From Caballeronia sordidicola (GTDB lineage: Bacteria > Pseudomonadota > Gammaproteobacteria > Burkholderiales > Burkholderiaceae), in assembly GCF_001544455.2 (NCBI RefSeq), contig NZ_FCOC02000005.1, positions 239,596-303,595 on the forward strand: a stretch of 64,000 nt of DNA, in the 5' to 3' direction. Position 1 is the stretch's first letter, and each line of letters opens with the position of its first letter. The position numbers and the translations under genes were made by a program. Shown one piece after another: positions 9,781 to 20,793 of the stretch. The notes beneath the pieces were generated by a model. The model was not told the DNA's origin. It ran no database searches and saw only the letters and a list, made by a program, of their open reading frames with translations.

Positions 9781-10971
9781 CTATCCGGATGACGCGGTAA
9801 TCACGAGCGTGGCGCGCCGGTTTTCTGATCCGGCGACGTTGGTTTGCGCGCTCAAGCCGCCCTCTCCCGTCGCCGCTACAACGCGCGCTTGCACGCTGAT
9901 TTTCGGATAGGCCGAGAGGGTATCGGCGGGATTGATGGCGAACGAATCATCGAGCATGATCGTCGCCGGCAAATCGTTCGCCGATAAATGGCGCTCCGCC
10001 AGCAACGTGCTCGCCGCGCCTTGCGCGCGTGCGCTCAGGATCACCGTTGCGCCGGGCATGGCTTGCACCCCGTCGGCGAACTGCAGCGTCACGGTGATGG
10101 CGCTCAAGGCCAACGCTTCGTCTATGTTTTTGCGCGCCTGGATCGCGATGGGCGACGCGGCGTCGAGCGTGTCGATCAGGCGCCGCCAATAGCCGATCGC
10201 CTGAGCAAAGCGCCGCGCTTCGAACGCCGCCGACGCCGCCAGCGCCAGTGCTTTTGGATTCGATGCTTCAAGTGCCAGCGCCGCCGCGATTTCTTCCGAT
10301 GCGCGGCCGTCGAGCCGGCCTTCGTTCGCGCTTGCGAGCGTATCGGCGAAATCGGCGCGCAATTGTGCGTCGCCCGGTTCCAGCGCGACCGCGCGGGCAT
10401 ACGCGGCGGCTGCGTCGGACGGGCGCTCTAGCACCGCATAGGAGCGCGCGAGCGTGGCCCAATCGGCGGCATCGTGCGGATCGGGCACGCGGCTCCTCAG
10501 GCGGAACGCGAGCCTCGACACCATCATTTCCACCGAGGAAGCATTCATGTCGTGGGACTCGCCGGATGAGGCGCTCACCGTCTCGTCCAGGTCGAGCGCC
10601 GCCGGTTGTCCGAGCTTCAGGTATAGCGCGCACGCCACGGCAGGAAACAGCGCGATCAAGAGTGCGCTCGTGGCCGCGCGCGTCGCCGTTCGCGGACCTG
10701 GCGGAGGCACGAGCGACTGCGCGGCGAGCGGGCGGGTATCGGCGAGAACGCGCTGTTCTATTTCGCTGCGCAAGGCGGCGTGCTGATCGTCCGATAGCAC
10801 GCCTGCCAACCGGTCTTGATCGGCGCCGGCGAGTTCACGCCGATACAGCGACACGTTCAACGCGCGCGACTCACGTGCATCCACCGCGGGTTCGCGCTGC
10901 ATCAACGGCACGACCGCGCATAACACAGCCACGATCAGCATGGCGGCCGCGACGATCCAGAACGTGATCAT
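9781..10971 (-). CDS. ccmI: Cytochrome c biogenesis protein CcmI (CycH)
   Basis: The 396-residue protein has an N-terminal membrane segment (IVAAAMLIVAVLCAVVPLM) and the CcmI N-terminal region with NVSLYRRELAGADQDRLAG. A second membrane segment lies near residues 105-120, followed by a periplasmic TPR-like region (WATLARSYAVLERPSDAAAAYARAVAL) and a C-terminal beta-rich domain. CcmI chaperones apocytochrome c to the CcmFH haem ligation complex. It is the last gene of the nap-ccm operon and overlaps ccmH by 4 bases. Confidence 0.88.
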   Translation of the reverse strand: MITFWIVAAAMLIVAVLCAVVPLMQREPAVDARESRALNVSLYRRELAGADQDRLAGVLSDDQHAALRSEIEQRVLADTRPLAAQSLVPPPGPRTATRAATSALLIALFPAVACALYLKLGQPAALDLDETVSASSGESHDMNASSVEMMVSRLAFRLRSRVPDPHDAADWATLARSYAVLERPSDAAAAYARAVALEPGDAQLRADFADTLASANEGRLDGRASEEIAAALALEASNPKALALAASAAFEARRFAQAIGYWRRLIDTLDAASPIAIQARKNIDEALALSAITVTLQFADGVQAMPGATVILSARAQGAASTLLAERHLSANDLPATIMLDDSFAINPADTLSAYPKISVQARVVAATGEGGLSAQTNVAGSENRRATLVITASSG

Positions 10972-11441
10972 AGGCGTCCACCCAGCAGACGCCGGGCGCG
11001 CCTGCGCTCAAGGTCCGTGAGAGCCGCCGGAGCAGTTCTGCGCCGACGCAACACCACAACCACAAGCACTGCGAAGCCGAACACGAGCAACACGAAAGGC
11101 CCGATCCAAAGCGCGAAAGTCAGCGGCTTGAACGGCGGATCGTAGAGCACGAAGTCGCCATAGCGCGTCACCATGTAATCGCGAATCTGGGCATCGGTCG
11201 CACCTTGCTCGACCTGGTCGTGGATGATCGCGCGAAGATCCGCCGCGAGATCGGCAGTCGAATCCGCAATGGTTTCGTTCTGGCATACAAGACAACGAAA
11301 GTTCGATTCGAGCCGCTGTATCCGCTCCTTGATTGCCGCGTTCGCGCTCGCGTTGGTGGCATTGGGCACGACCTCGCTCGCGGGCGCATTTGCTTGCGCG
11401 AAACATCCGAGTACGAACAGCAAGGCCGCGAGCTTATTCAT
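10968..11441 (-). CDS. ccmH: Cytochrome c maturation thiol protein CcmH (CcmL type)
   Basis: This 157-residue protein has a signal peptide, the redox motif in FRCLVCQNETIADS (C-x2-C within LRCxxCQ), and a C-terminal membrane anchor (FALWIGPFVLLVFGFAVLVVVV). CcmH reduces the disulphide in apocytochrome c CxxCH motifs before haem is attached. It is the short form, with the TPR part supplied by the separate ccmI. It overlaps ccmG by 8 bases upstream and ccmI by 4 bases downstream. Confidence 0.92.
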   Translation of the reverse strand: MNKLAALLFVLGCFAQANAPASEVVPNATNASANAAIKERIQRLESNFRCLVCQNETIADSTADLAADLRAIIHDQVEQGATDAQIRDYMVTRYGDFVLYDPPFKPLTFALWIGPFVLLVFGFAVLVVVVLRRRRTAPAALTDLERRRARRLLGGRL

Positions 11442-11973
11442 CGCTGTCCTCGCCTTGCAGCTTTTGCACCAGCGGAAGAATCTGGGTATCGAGCGCGGTT
11501 TGCGTGAGTGGCCCCGAACGCTTGAAACGGATCACGCCCTGCCGGTCGATCACGAACGTCTCCGGCACACCATACACGCCATAGTCAATGCCGGTCTGCC
11601 CGGAGCGATCCGCCATCGACGCAATATACGGATTGCCCGCCTGCCGCAGCCATTGCCGGGCCGCCTCGGGTTCGTCCTTGTAATCGAGCCCGTAGATGGG
11701 CACCACGTTCCTGCCTGCAAGCGAAATCAGCAATGCGTGTTCATCACGGCAGGATTCGCACCATGACGCCCATACGTTCATGATCCAGACGTGCCCGCGT
11801 AACGCATCGGGCGAGAGATTTCTTCCGGGGGTATCGAGGCGCGGCAGATCGAACGCGGGCGCACGCTTGCCGATAAACGCAGAGGGCAGCCGCCGCGGGT
11901 CGTTGGACAGCGACGCCGCCAGCACCACGCTCAAGCCCGCAAACAGGATAAGTGGCAGCAGAAAACGTTTCAC
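11434..11973 (-). CDS. ccmG: Periplasmic thiol:disulfide oxidoreductase CcmG/DsbE
   Basis: The 179-residue protein has an N-terminal membrane anchor and a thioredoxin fold with active site WASWCESCRDEH (C-x2-C) and the DsbE family segment GVYGVPETFVIDRQG. It keeps CcmH and apocytochrome cysteines reduced in the periplasm. It overlaps ccmF by 4 bases and ccmH by 8. Confidence 0.92.
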   Translation of the reverse strand: MKRFLLPLILFAGLSVVLAASLSNDPRRLPSAFIGKRAPAFDLPRLDTPGRNLSPDALRGHVWIMNVWASWCESCRDEHALLISLAGRNVVPIYGLDYKDEPEAARQWLRQAGNPYIASMADRSGQTGIDYGVYGVPETFVIDRQGVIRFKRSGPLTQTALDTQILPLVQKLQGEDSDE

Positions 11974-14009
11974 TGGCGCGTCTCCTTGGCATGCGTTGTT
12001 GCAATGCCGGCCCGGGGACGGAGGCGGTTGCGTGCGAGTACAGCAGAAGCCGCCGACGCTTCACGCTGCATCCGCACCGCCAGCCGATACCGCCGGTCGC
12101 TCGCCGCGAGCAGGCCACCGAACGCCATCAGGAGACAGCCCGCCCAGATCCAGTCGACAAGCGGTTTCACCTGCACGCGCAAAGTCCATGCGCTTGCACT
12201 GTCGCCGGCTGCGTCACCGAGCGCGACATAGAGATCGCGCAACGGCGCACGGTCGACGGCGGCTTCGGTCATCGTTGTCTTCTGCACGGCAAAAAACCGC
12301 TTCTCCGGATGCATCACCGCGACCACCGCGCCATCGCGGCTTGCTACGACGGTCGCCCGTAACGCGCGATAGTTCGGGCCATCGACCGCCTGCGTGCCGT
12401 CGAAGCGAAACGTGTAGCCTCCGGCGCTGATCGACTGGCCAACCTCGAGCCGTCCATCGCCGGCGCTTTCATAGCTTTTGACGAGCGTCACGCCCGCGAC
12501 GAAAACGCCTACGCCCAGATGCGCGGCGAGCATGCCGTAGAAACCGCGCGGTACGTGAAAGAAACGCAGCAGAAACCCTTCGCGCTGCTCGGCAATACGC
12601 ATGGCGAGTGCGGTCAGCACCGAGCTAGCGCACCACACCGCAAGCCCGATACCCAATGCAACCAGCGGCCTGAACTCGCCCGCGAGCAACGGCATGGCCG
12701 CCGCCGACGCCACGCTCACCAGCGCCGCCCAGCCCAGCCGCATGGCAAGGTGCGGCACGCGTGCGGACTTCCATCGGGCGACTGGACCAATGCCCATCAG
12801 GAAAATGGCGGGTGTCATGAGTGGCACGAACACGGCGTCGAAATACGGCGCGCCGACGGAAATCTTGCCGAGCCCGAACACGTCGAGAAACAGCGGATAC
12901 AGCGTGCCGAGCAACACCGAAGCGGCGGCCACCATGAGCACGACATTGTTCGACAACAGCAACGCCTCGCGAGAAACCAGCGCGAAGCCCGCGCCCAGTC
13001 CGATCTTCGGCGCGCGCCACGCGAACAGCATCAATGCGCCGCCTGTCACTATCGAGAGGAATACGAGAATGAAGATGCCTCGCGTGGGGTCGGTCGCAAA
13101 TGCATGAACAGATGTAATCACGCCCGAGCGCACGAGGAACGTGCCAAGCAGGCTCAGCGAGAACGCGCAGATGGCCAGCAGCACGGTCCACGCGCGAAAG
13201 CTGCCGCGTTTATCGGTGACTGCAAGCGAGTGCATCAACGCCGTGCCCACGAGCCACGGCATGAACGATGCATTCTCGACCGGGTCCCAGAACCACCATC
13301 CGCCCCAGCCGAGTTCGTAATATGCCCAGCCGCTACCAAGCATGATGCCGAGCGTGAGAAAGGTCCACGCGGCCGTGGTCCATGGGCGGGACCAGCGCGC
13401 CCACGTGGCGTCGAGTTCACCCGACAAGAGCGCCGATACCGCGAACGAAAACGCCACGGCAAAACCCACGTAGCCCATGTAAAGGATAGGCGGATGCGAG
13501 ACCATGCCAGGGTCTTGCAGCAACGGATTAAGATCGCGGCCGTCCATGGCGGGAGGCAGAAGGCGTATGAACGGGTTCGACGTCCAGAGCATGAAGAGCA
13601 GGAAGCCCGCGTTGATCCAGCTCATCACGCCGAGCACGCGTGCGACCATTGGCACCGGAAGCTGCTTGCTGAAAACGGAGACGGCTGTCATCCAGAGCGT
13701 CAGGAGCAAGGTCCAGAGCAGCAACGAGCCTTCATGCCCGCCCCACACCGCGGCAAAACGGTAGGTGGCGGGCAGCATCGAATTGGAGTTCGACGCCACA
13801 TAGGCCACCGAAAAATCATCGTTTATAAACGATACCGCCAGGCAGCCGAACGCCATCGCAACGAACGCGTTTTGCGCCCGCGCGAGCGGCCACGCGCAAC
13901 GCATCCAGCCCGGTATGCCGCGCGCCGCACCGATCAGCGGCAGCACGCCACAGGTAAGCGAAAGCAGCAGCGCGACAATCAGCGCGAACTGGCCGAGTTC
14001 GGGGATCAT
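11970..14009 (-). CDS. ccmF: Haem lyase subunit CcmF
   Basis: At 679 residues it has the usual length and about 15 membrane segments. The haem-handling WWD motif is clear in [19 protein letters not shown], and GHEGSLLLW is another family hallmark. CcmF with CcmH and CcmI attaches haem from holo-CcmE to the CxxCH sites of apocytochromes at the periplasmic face. A large periplasmic loop lies before the last membrane segment. It overlaps ccmE and ccmG by 4 bases each. Confidence 0.95.
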   Translation of the reverse strand: MIPELGQFALIVALLLSLTCGVLPLIGAARGIPGWMRCAWPLARAQNAFVAMAFGCLAVSFINDDFSVAYVASNSNSMLPATYRFAAVWGGHEGSLLLWTLLLTLWMTAVSVFSKQLPVPMVARVLGVMSWINAGFLLFMLWTSNPFIRLLPPAMDGRDLNPLLQDPGMVSHPPILYMGYVGFAVAFSFAVSALLSGELDATWARWSRPWTTAAWTFLTLGIMLGSGWAYYELGWGGWWFWDPVENASFMPWLVGTALMHSLAVTDKRGSFRAWTVLLAICAFSLSLLGTFLVRSGVITSVHAFATDPTRGIFILVFLSIVTGGALMLFAWRAPKIGLGAGFALVSREALLLSNNVVLMVAAASVLLGTLYPLFLDVFGLGKISVGAPYFDAVFVPLMTPAIFLMGIGPVARWKSARVPHLAMRLGWAALVSVASAAAMPLLAGEFRPLVALGIGLAVWCASSVLTALAMRIAEQREGFLLRFFHVPRGFYGMLAAHLGVGVFVAGVTLVKSYESAGDGRLEVGQSISAGGYTFRFDGTQAVDGPNYRALRATVVASRDGAVVAVMHPEKRFFAVQKTTMTEAAVDRAPLRDLYVALGDAAGDSASAWTLRVQVKPLVDWIWAGCLLMAFGGLLAASDRRYRLAVRMQREASAASAVLARNRLRPRAGIATTHAKETRQ

Positions 14010-14467
14010 CGGAGCGCTCCTGTCCTGTCCGATACTTTTACCGTGGAACGCGCGCGCCTGATCGCCTCCGCGGCGTCGGGCGGCATGTAGTTTTCATCGT
14101 GCTTGGCAAGCACCTGATCCGCCACGAAGACGCCCTCCGGCGACAGACGCCCTTGCGCTACCACGCCCCGGCCCTCGCGAAACAGATCAGGCAATACGCC
14201 GCGATACACAACGGGAATCTCGCGCGCGGTATCCGTAATCATGAACCTTACCGTCAAGCCTTCCGGATCACGCTGGACGGAGCCACGCTCGACCAGGCCG
14301 CCCACGCGCAGCCGCGCCATGGGCGCCACGCTATCCGCTGCAAGCTGACTCGGCGTGACGAAGAACATCACGTTGGAATTGAACGCGTTCAGGACCAGCA
14401 GCGCCGCACCGCCGAGCGTCACCAGCCCGGCAGCGACGCCGCACGCGCGCCGCGTGCGCCCTTTCAC
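14006..14467 (-). CDS. ccmE: Haem chaperone CcmE
   Basis: The 153-residue protein has one N-terminal membrane helix (about 10-28) and the CcmE OB-fold. The covalent haem site is intact: H123 and Y127 in [12 protein letters not shown]. It receives haem from CcmABCD and hands it to CcmF. It overlaps ccmD and ccmF by 4 bases each. Confidence 0.95.
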   Translation of the reverse strand: MKGRTRRACGVAAGLVTLGGAALLVLNAFNSNVMFFVTPSQLAADSVAPMARLRVGGLVERGSVQRDPEGLTVRFMITDTAREIPVVYRGVLPDLFREGRGVVAQGRLSPEGVFVADQVLAKHDENYMPPDAAEAIRRARSTVKVSDRTGALR

Positions 14468-14643
14468 GGTCTCTCCGTCAGCGTGCTCGTACGTGTGCTC
14501 GGCTGGACGATACGTTCACGCCGCCGATACTTCCTTCCAGCGTTGACCGTGACTGCAATTTCAATCGCCAGTACGAGAAACGTAATGTCGAATGCGACCC
14601 ACAAATACCAGAGGTCCCCGCTCGCGCTATTCAAGACGTTCAT
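14464..14643 (-). CDS. ccmD: Haem exporter protein CcmD
   Basis: This short protein (59 aa from ATG 14643) has a single membrane helix ([19 protein letters not shown]) followed by a basic KYRRRER stretch, as in CcmD. CcmD releases holo-CcmE from the CcmABC complex. A GTG three codons upstream (14652) is possible, but the AAGGGG ribosome site is better spaced for the ATG. Confidence 0.85.
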   Translation of the reverse strand: MNVLNSASGDLWYLWVAFDITFLVLAIEIAVTVNAGRKYRRRERIVQPSTRTSTLTERP

Positions 14644-14668
14644 GGTCCTCACCCCTTTCTTCTGTTAA

Positions 14669-15409
14669 TCAGGATTCCCGTTCATCGATAATTCGCCGCA
14701 CCCGCACGAGCACAACGGCGATGGCATAGCACCAGAACGCCAGCGTCATGACCAGGATGCCGGCGAGCATCGACGCATCCATGGACACGCCGCTGCCAAA
14801 AGACAGTGACGCGCCCTGATGCAGCGTGTACCACCACTGCACCGAGAAGTAGATGACCGGAACGTTCATCACGCCTGCAAGCGCGAGCACGGCGCAGGCG
14901 CGATCGGCGCGGCGGATGTCGTCGATCGCGCCATGCAGCGAGATGAAGCCTAGGTAAAGGAACAGCAGAATCAGTTCGGACGTGAGCCGCGCGTCCCAGA
15001 CCCACCACGCGCCCCAGGTCGGACGGCCCCACAACGCGCCGGTGATCAACGCGAGCGCGGTGAAGAGCGCGCCGGTCGGCGCGACGGCGCGCGCCATCAT
15101 CGCGGAAAGCCGTGTGTTGAGCACGAGGCCGAGTCCAGCGTATGCGGCCATCACGACATAGAGCAGCATCGACATCCACGCAGCCGGCACATGCACGAAC
15201 ATGATGCGATATACGTCGCCCTGCACCGCGTCGGTGGGCGCGACGAACAACGCAATATGAATGCCGGGCATCACGAAGAGAATTGCCGCGATCGCAAAGC
15301 CGGGAATCATCTTTCCCGCCAGGCGATGAAACGGTTTGGGCGACGCGTAACGCAACCAGCCAGTTTGAGCGAATGTGGAATTCATTTCAGACTCGTTCGT
15401 CGGGCTCAT
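14669..15409 (-). CDS. ccmC: Haem exporter/transfer protein CcmC
   Basis: The 246-residue protein has six membrane segments and the WWD-type motif WGAWWVWDARLTSELILLFL that binds haem with CcmE. It lies between ccmB (4-base overlap) and ccmD. A second ATG at residue 9 could also start translation, since family members often begin near there. Confidence 0.93.
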   Translation of the reverse strand: MSPTNESEMNSTFAQTGWLRYASPKPFHRLAGKMIPGFAIAAILFVMPGIHIALFVAPTDAVQGDVYRIMFVHVPAAWMSMLLYVVMAAYAGLGLVLNTRLSAMMARAVAPTGALFTALALITGALWGRPTWGAWWVWDARLTSELILLFLYLGFISLHGAIDDIRRADRACAVLALAGVMNVPVIYFSVQWWYTLHQGASLSFGSGVSMDASMLAGILVMTLAFWCYAIAVVLVRVRRIIDERES

Positions 15410-16074
15410 TCAGCGGAAATCCGCAGTGCCGCAGCAGTGGCGACAGGACACAGCGCAAGCGCGGCCAACAAGCCCGCGCCGAGCAGGGAAAAGTTAGCCG
15501 CGGACCATCCATCGGCTCGCGATGAATCGGCGGCGTTGGCGCCAAAGATCAGCACCGGCGTTTCCAGCGGCAGCACCAGCACCGCGAGCAGCATGCCGCC
15601 ACCGCGCACGCCGAGCGTGAGCGCTGCGCCCATCGAACCAATGAGGCTCAGCACTGGCGTACCGATCAACAACGCGAGCGTGAGACGGCAGACAGCGTCG
15701 AAGGCAAGGCCATATTGAAGCGCCATGACCGGCGCCAGCAACACCAGCGCAAAGCCGCTTGTCAGCCAGTGCGCGCCGATCTTCGCCATGACCATCGCGA
15801 GCAATGATTGCGGCGAGAGCAGCATCTGGTCGAGGGCGCCGTCGGCGAAATCCGGGCCGAACAAACGCGCGAGCGAAAGCATGGCGGCGAACAGCGCCGT
15901 GACCCACAACACGCCTGGTGCGACCGCTTGCAGCAACGCGGGATCGGCGCCAAGCGCCAATGGAAACAGACTCGGCGCGATCACGAAAAACAGCAGGCAA
16001 CCGAGCGCCGACGTGCGCCTTCGCCACGTCAAGGCGAGTTCGCGTTGCACAATGCGCGCGGTCAGTCTGAGCAT
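15406..16074 (-). CDS. ccmB: Haem exporter permease CcmB
   Basis: The 222-residue protein has six hydrophobic segments and starts MLRLTARIVQRELALTWRR, typical of CcmB; the longer upstream reading frame is an Arg-rich shadow of ccmA. It retains the loop LFGPDFADGALDQMLLSPQS known in the family. It forms the CcmAB transporter part of the CcmABCD complex. It overlaps ccmA by 13 bases and ccmC by 4. Confidence 0.92.
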   Translation of the reverse strand: MLRLTARIVQRELALTWRRRTSALGCLLFFVIAPSLFPLALGADPALLQAVAPGVLWVTALFAAMLSLARLFGPDFADGALDQMLLSPQSLLAMVMAKIGAHWLTSGFALVLLAPVMALQYGLAFDAVCRLTLALLIGTPVLSLIGSMGAALTLGVRGGGMLLAVLVLPLETPVLIFGANAADSSRADGWSAANFSLLGAGLLAALALCPVATAAALRISAE

Positions 16075-16772
16075 CGGCCGCTCGGTTCGAAGTAGAGATT
16101 GCGCGTGGCCGAGGGCGACGTCGTGATCAGCTTGTGCGTGGTCATCAGCACGATCCCGCCACGCTCCAGATGCCCCTTGATGACGTCCTCGAGCACGCTG
16201 GACGATTCTTCGTCGAGCGCGGCGGCGGGCTCGTCGAGCAGCCACAGCGGTTTGTGTTCGAGCAGCAGCCGCGAGATGGCGAGCCGGCGTTTCTGTCCCT
16301 GCGACAACCCCCGCACGATTGCATGCCGATACCGGTCGAGCCCCACGCTCTTGAGCGCAGCTTCTTCGACTTCCACACGCTCTTCCGCGACTTCGCCCAA
16401 CACGGCGCTGAAGGCCAGGTTTTCAGCGGCGGTGAGTTCGTCGCTGATGCCGTTCAAATGCCCGAGATACGCAAGCGACTGCCGCCACGATTCGGGATGT
16501 GCGTGAGCGTCCCTGCCGCGCCACCGGATGGTCCCCGCGCTTGGCCGCAAGAGTCCCGCCAGCACGCGCAGCAACGTGGTCTTGCCGCTGCCGTTTGGAC
16601 CGTGGATCTGCAGCACCTGACCCGCGTCCACGTCGAAAGCGACGTTACTGAAAAGCATTTCTCCGGCACGGTCGAAGCCGAGCTTATCGACGGACAACAG
16701 CGCGTTGCCGCGATTTCGCGAATCGCGGTCCGACGTCATATCGGATGTGAAAAACAGATCTTGATTCGTCAT
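16062..16772 (-). CDS. ccmA: Haem exporter ATP-binding protein CcmA
   Basis: This 236-residue ABC ATPase shows Walker A GPNGSGKTT, signature LSQGQKRRLAISRLLL and Walker B LWLLDEPAAALDEES. Together with CcmB it drives release of holo-CcmE. The start at ATG 16772 is preceded by GTGAGGG; the longer frame has no ribosome site. It begins 7 bases after the napC stop, which joins the nap and ccm gene sets into one unit. Confidence 0.92.
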   Translation of the reverse strand: MTNQDLFFTSDMTSDRDSRNRGNALLSVDKLGFDRAGEMLFSNVAFDVDAGQVLQIHGPNGSGKTTLLRVLAGLLRPSAGTIRWRGRDAHAHPESWRQSLAYLGHLNGISDELTAAENLAFSAVLGEVAEERVEVEEAALKSVGLDRYRHAIVRGLSQGQKRRLAISRLLLEHKPLWLLDEPAAALDEESSSVLEDVIKGHLERGGIVLMTTHKLITTSPSATRNLYFEPSGRCSD

Positions 16773-16779
16773 GGTGCCC

Positions 16780-17394
16780 TCACTTTGAACGCGCTTCGCG
16801 CAACTGTTCATCCTGCATTGCCTGCGTCATGTTCGGCAGTTCGTGTGCAATGCCCTTGTGACAATCGATACAGGTCTTCTCGCCCGTCGCAAGAAAGCGC
16901 TGGTGTGCGTTTTGCGCGCGCGGACTCTGGCGCGTGAAATCCATCGACTCGAAGGAGTGGCAGTTCCGGCATTCCAGCGAGTTGTTGGCCTTGAACCTGC
17001 GCCATTCATGCTCGGCGAGTTCCAGCCGCTTGTCCTGGAACTTCTCGCGCGTGTCGACCGTGCCGAACACCTTTGCCCACACTTCCTTTGACGCCTGCAT
17101 CTTTCTTGCGATCTTGTCCGTCCAGTTGTGAGGTACATGGCAGTCCGAACAGATTGCCCGCACGCCGCTGCGATTGCTGTAGTGGATCGTGGTTTTCAGT
17201 TCGGCGAACGTGTTGTCGTGCATCTCGTGGCAACCCGTGCAGAACGCTTCGGTACTCGTCATTTCGAGCGCCGTGTTGAACGCACCCCAGAACACCACGC
17301 CCGCAACAAAGCCGCCAAGCGTCAGAAAACCCAGGCTGTAGTACGTGCTTGGGCGGTTGATGGTTTGCCAGTAACGCTTGATCAGGCCGAACAT
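16780..17394 (-). CDS. napC: Membrane-anchored tetrahaem cytochrome c NapC
   Basis: The 204-residue protein has one N-terminal membrane helix (about 20-38) and four CxxCH haem sites, at residues 52, 82, 142 and 175. This is the NapC/NirT pattern. It oxidises quinol in the membrane and passes electrons to NapAB in the periplasm. It lies between napB and ccmA. Confidence 0.93.
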   Translation of the reverse strand: MFGLIKRYWQTINRPSTYYSLGFLTLGGFVAGVVFWGAFNTALEMTSTEAFCTGCHEMHDNTFAELKTTIHYSNRSGVRAICSDCHVPHNWTDKIARKMQASKEVWAKVFGTVDTREKFQDKRLELAEHEWRRFKANNSLECRNCHSFESMDFTRQSPRAQNAHQRFLATGEKTCIDCHKGIAHELPNMTQAMQDEQLREARSK

Positions 17395-17403
17395 CGCGCG
17401 CTC

Positions 17404-17919
17404 CTACTTCTTGCCGGCCGGCCGCGGCGCGGAAGGCCCGGGCGCGGCGCGCACATCTTCCACATCCGTGAACGTGTTGCCAACGAGCGGCTTCGCATCG
17501 GCTTGCGTGACATGACACTGCGTGCAGAAATAGCGCCTCGGCGAGAGACTTCCGAGCGTGGCATTGTCTCGGGTGAGGTAGTGGGATATGCCGATGGGCA
17601 CCGCTGCGCTATCCGCCGCGCGGCTCCTCGCGTGGCACGCGAGACAGCGGTTGGCGTCCTTGTCGAGTTGATAGCCATCGATCTTGTGCGGGATCGTCGG
17701 CGGCTGCTGTGCATAGGCGCGGCCACGGATGACATCCTTATTTTCGGTTGGAGCAATCAACGGCGGTTTCGCCTCTTCGTCCAGAGGCGTCGTGCCGCGC
17801 AGGGCGTCATGAAACGGTTCGGCGGGAATCACCGGCTGCGCCGGCGCTCCTTGCGAAAACAGAAACAGGCTTGCGGTCATGACCGCATTCACCACGCTCA
17901 TTACACGTATCGATCGCAT
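17404..17919 (-). CDS. napB: Nitrate reductase dihaem cytochrome subunit NapB
   Basis: The 171-residue protein has a signal peptide and two haem sites, CLACH and CTQCH, with the NapB sequence IPHKIDGYQLDKDANRCLACH. It transfers electrons from NapC to NapA. The C-terminus is Pro/Ala-rich. It starts about 10 bases after napA. Confidence 0.93.
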   Translation of the reverse strand: MRSIRVMSVVNAVMTASLFLFSQGAPAQPVIPAEPFHDALRGTTPLDEEAKPPLIAPTENKDVIRGRAYAQQPPTIPHKIDGYQLDKDANRCLACHARSRAADSAAVPIGISHYLTRDNATLGSLSPRRYFCTQCHVTQADAKPLVGNTFTDVEDVRAAPGPSAPRPAGKK

Positions 17920-17929
17920 GGCTGCCTCC

Positions 17930-20434
17930 TCAGACCTTGACGATCTTGACTGCGCACTTCTTGTAGTCGGTCTGAAGCGAGATTGGATCGGTCGCGTCCA
18001 GCGTCAGCTTGTTGACCAGTTGGCTCGCGTCGAACCACGGGATGAACACGAGACCGCGCGGAGGTTTGTCGCGGCCACGCGTCTCGATACGCGTGCGGAT
18101 GAAACCACGCCGTGACATCACCTTGACCTCGACACCGCGCCGCAGGCCGAGCGCCCGGGCGTCGTCCGGATGCATGAAACACACGGCGTTCGGAAACGCC
18201 CGATACAACTCCGGCACGCGCCGCGTCATGGACCCCGAGTGCCAGTGTTCGAGCACGCGTCCCGTTGCCAGCCAGAACGGAAACTCCTTGTCCGGCGGCT
18301 CCGGCGGCGGTTCGTAGGGCAGCGCGAACACCACCGCGCGTCCGTCCTTGTTGCCGTAGAACTGATAGCCCGTTCCCGCCTTCACGTAGGGGTCCGAGCC
18401 CTCCTTGTAGCGCCAGCGCGTCTCCTTGCCATCCACGACCGGCCAGCGCAGACCACGCGCTTCGTGATAGGCGTCGAAAGGCGCGAGGTCGTGGCCATGT
18501 CCCCGGCCAAAACTCGCGTATTCCTCAAAGAGACCTTTTTGCAGATAGAAGCCGAACGCTTTTGCTTCACTGTTTTCGTAATGGGCGCTCGTTTCCTTCA
18601 GCGAATACTTGTCGACCTGGCCGTTGCGGAAAAGCACGTCATAAAGCGTCTTGCCTTTTAGTTCGGGCTTGCGGGCAATCAATTCCGCCGGCCAGACTTC
18701 CTCGACCTTGAAATGCTTCGAGAATTCCACGAGTTGCCAGAGATCCGAGCGCGCGCCGTTGGGTGCATTGACGAGTTGATGCCAGAACTGCGTGCGCCGC
18801 TCGGCATTGCCATAGGCGCCCTCTTTTTCGACCCACATTGCAGCAGGCAGGATCAGATCGGCGGAAACAGCGGTTGCGGTCGGATAGACGTCGGACACCA
18901 CGATGAAGTTATCGGGATTCCGATATCCCGGCAGAATCTCTTCGTTCAGGTTCGCACCCGCCTGCACGTTGTTGTTGCACATGACCCAGTAAGCATTCAG
19001 CTTGCCGTCCTTCAGCATGCGGTTCTGCAGCACCGCGTGATAGCCGGGCTTGGGCTCGATTGTCCCTGCCGGCAGCTTCCAGATTTGCTCCGCATGCTCC
19101 CGGTGCTCGGGGTTCGTGACCACCATGTCCGCCGGAAGCCGATGCGAAAACGTTCCGACCTCACGCGCCGTTCCACACGCCGACGGCTGCCCCGTGAGCG
19201 AAAACGGACTGTTGCCGGGAGTCGCGATCTTGCCTGTCAGCAGATGCAGGTTGTAGATCATGTTGTTCGCCCACGTGCCGCGCGTGTGCTGGTTGAAACC
19301 CATGGTCCAGAACGACATCACCTTGATCTTCGGGTCCGCGTACAGTTCGGCCAGTTGATCGAGCTTCACCTTCGATACCCCGGATAATTTCGTCACGTAA
19401 TCGGCGTCGTACTTCGAAACAAAACGCGCGAAGGTATCGAAGTCGATTGGCTTCGCGCCGGCCGGATCGCCCGCATTCTTCGCGGCCTTTTGCAGCGGAT
19501 GCCCGGGACGAAGACCGTAGCCAATGTCCGCATTGCCTTGCTTGAAGCTCACATGCTTGCCAACGAAGTCCTTGTTCACGCGATTCGTCTTGATGATCAC
19601 ATTCGCGATGTAATTCAGAATGGCCAGGTCCGATTGCGGCGTAAAGATCATTCTGTAGTCCGCAAGATCGAAACTGCGATGCTCGAATGTGGACAGCACC
19701 GCGACTTTCGTCTTTGGGAAGCTCATCTTGCGGTCGGTCACCCGGGTCCAGAGGATCGGATGCATCTCCGACATGTTCGACCCCCACAACACGAACGCAT
19801 CGGCCTGTTCGATGTCGTCATAACAGCCCATCGGCTCGTCCATGCCGAAGGTGCGCATGAAACCCGTCACCGCCGAGGCCATGCAATGCCGCGCGTTCGG
19901 ATCGAGATTGTTCGTGCGAAAGCCCGCCTTCATAAGTTTGACCGCCGCGTAGCCTTCGAACACCGTCCACTGTCCCGAACCGAACATGCCAACGGCCGTG
20001 GGACCCTTCTCTTTCAGCACGCGCTTGAACTGCGCAGCCATCGTGGCGAACGCCTGGTCCCAAGAGACGGGCGTGAACTCGCCGTCCTTTGCATACTTGC
20101 CGTCTTTCATGCGCAACAGCGGTGTGGTCAGACGGTCCTCGCCGTACATGATCTTGGAAAGGAAATAGCCCTTCACACAGTTCAGCCCGCGATTCACTTC
20201 CGCTTGCGGGTCGCCCTGGGTCGCGACCACCTTCCCGCCTTTCACCCCCACGCTTACGCCGCAGCCGGTTCCGCAGAACCTGCACGGCGCCTTCGACCAC
20301 GTGACTTCGGTGTCCGATAAGGTGCCAAGCAGCCTGTCCGCACCCGTGGCGAACGCAGGCAACGCCATGCCCGCCGCCGATGCGGCCGTGGCGGCGGCCG
20401 TCTGTTTAATAAAGCTTCGACGCGTCAGGCTCAT
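17930..20434 (-). CDS. napA: Periplasmic nitrate reductase catalytic subunit NapA
   Basis: The 834-residue molybdoenzyme begins with a twin-arginine signal, [16 protein letters not shown] [4Fe-4S] motif uses C51, C54, C58 and C86. The molybdenum-ligand cysteine is in [13 protein letters not shown]. It reduces nitrate to nitrite in the periplasm with a bis-MGD cofactor. The start at 20434 has GAGGAG 8 bases upstream and overlaps napD by 29 bases. Length is normal for the family. Confidence 0.95.
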   Translation of the reverse strand: MSLTRRSFIKQTAAATAASAAGMALPAFATGADRLLGTLSDTEVTWSKAPCRFCGTGCGVSVGVKGGKVVATQGDPQAEVNRGLNCVKGYFLSKIMYGEDRLTTPLLRMKDGKYAKDGEFTPVSWDQAFATMAAQFKRVLKEKGPTAVGMFGSGQWTVFEGYAAVKLMKAGFRTNNLDPNARHCMASAVTGFMRTFGMDEPMGCYDDIEQADAFVLWGSNMSEMHPILWTRVTDRKMSFPKTKVAVLSTFEHRSFDLADYRMIFTPQSDLAILNYIANVIIKTNRVNKDFVGKHVSFKQGNADIGYGLRPGHPLQKAAKNAGDPAGAKPIDFDTFARFVSKYDADYVTKLSGVSKVKLDQLAELYADPKIKVMSFWTMGFNQHTRGTWANNMIYNLHLLTGKIATPGNSPFSLTGQPSACGTAREVGTFSHRLPADMVVTNPEHREHAEQIWKLPAGTIEPKPGYHAVLQNRMLKDGKLNAYWVMCNNNVQAGANLNEEILPGYRNPDNFIVVSDVYPTATAVSADLILPAAMWVEKEGAYGNAERRTQFWHQLVNAPNGARSDLWQLVEFSKHFKVEEVWPAELIARKPELKGKTLYDVLFRNGQVDKYSLKETSAHYENSEAKAFGFYLQKGLFEEYASFGRGHGHDLAPFDAYHEARGLRWPVVDGKETRWRYKEGSDPYVKAGTGYQFYGNKDGRAVVFALPYEPPPEPPDKEFPFWLATGRVLEHWHSGSMTRRVPELYRAFPNAVCFMHPDDARALGLRRGVEVKVMSRRGFIRTRIETRGRDKPPRGLVFIPWFDASQLVNKLTLDATDPISLQTDYKKCAVKIVKV

Positions 20435-20741
20435 CGCGAATCTCCTCGTCAAGCGCTGCGACGTCTTCGTGATGCTGATAAACCAGCGATGCCGAATAAA
20501 CACCCGGCAGCGCGCTGATGGCTTTTATCTGATCCGCGATAATCCCCGACCGGCCGGCTTCGAGCGTCACGACCATTTTCCCTTCCGGACTGATTGCGTG
20601 AATCTCGGAACTGGGCAACGTTGAAATGGCCTGCCTGATTTTTTCGATATTCGATTTACTCGCGTGCACGACGATGCCCGCAATATGTGCCTCTGAAATT
20701 AAAGCCATTTCGACGAATGCATTTTTCAGTCGCGCAGACAT
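20406..20741 (-). CDS. napD: NapA maturation chaperone NapD
   Basis: The 111-residue protein has the NapD fold region [22 protein letters not shown] and ends in an acidic tail. NapD binds the Tat signal of NapA and holds it back until the cofactor is inserted. The first ATG is supported by ACAGGAG about 9 bases upstream. It overlaps napA by 29 bases. Confidence 0.88.
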   Translation of the reverse strand: MSARLKNAFVEMALISEAHIAGIVVHASKSNIEKIRQAISTLPSSEIHAISPEGKMVVTLEAGRSGIIADQIKAISALPGVYSASLVYQHHEDVAALDEEIRDEPDASKLY

Positions 20742-20793
20742 AACCCCGACTCCTGTCGTTGTGTAACGTCAAACCAATAGATTCGCGAATAAG

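Noticed and set aside
12519..14090. 523-codon frame on the plus strand across ccmF
   Set aside because: The composition is dominated by Arg, His, Gln and Glu repeats. The opposite strand encodes CcmF with its WWD motif.
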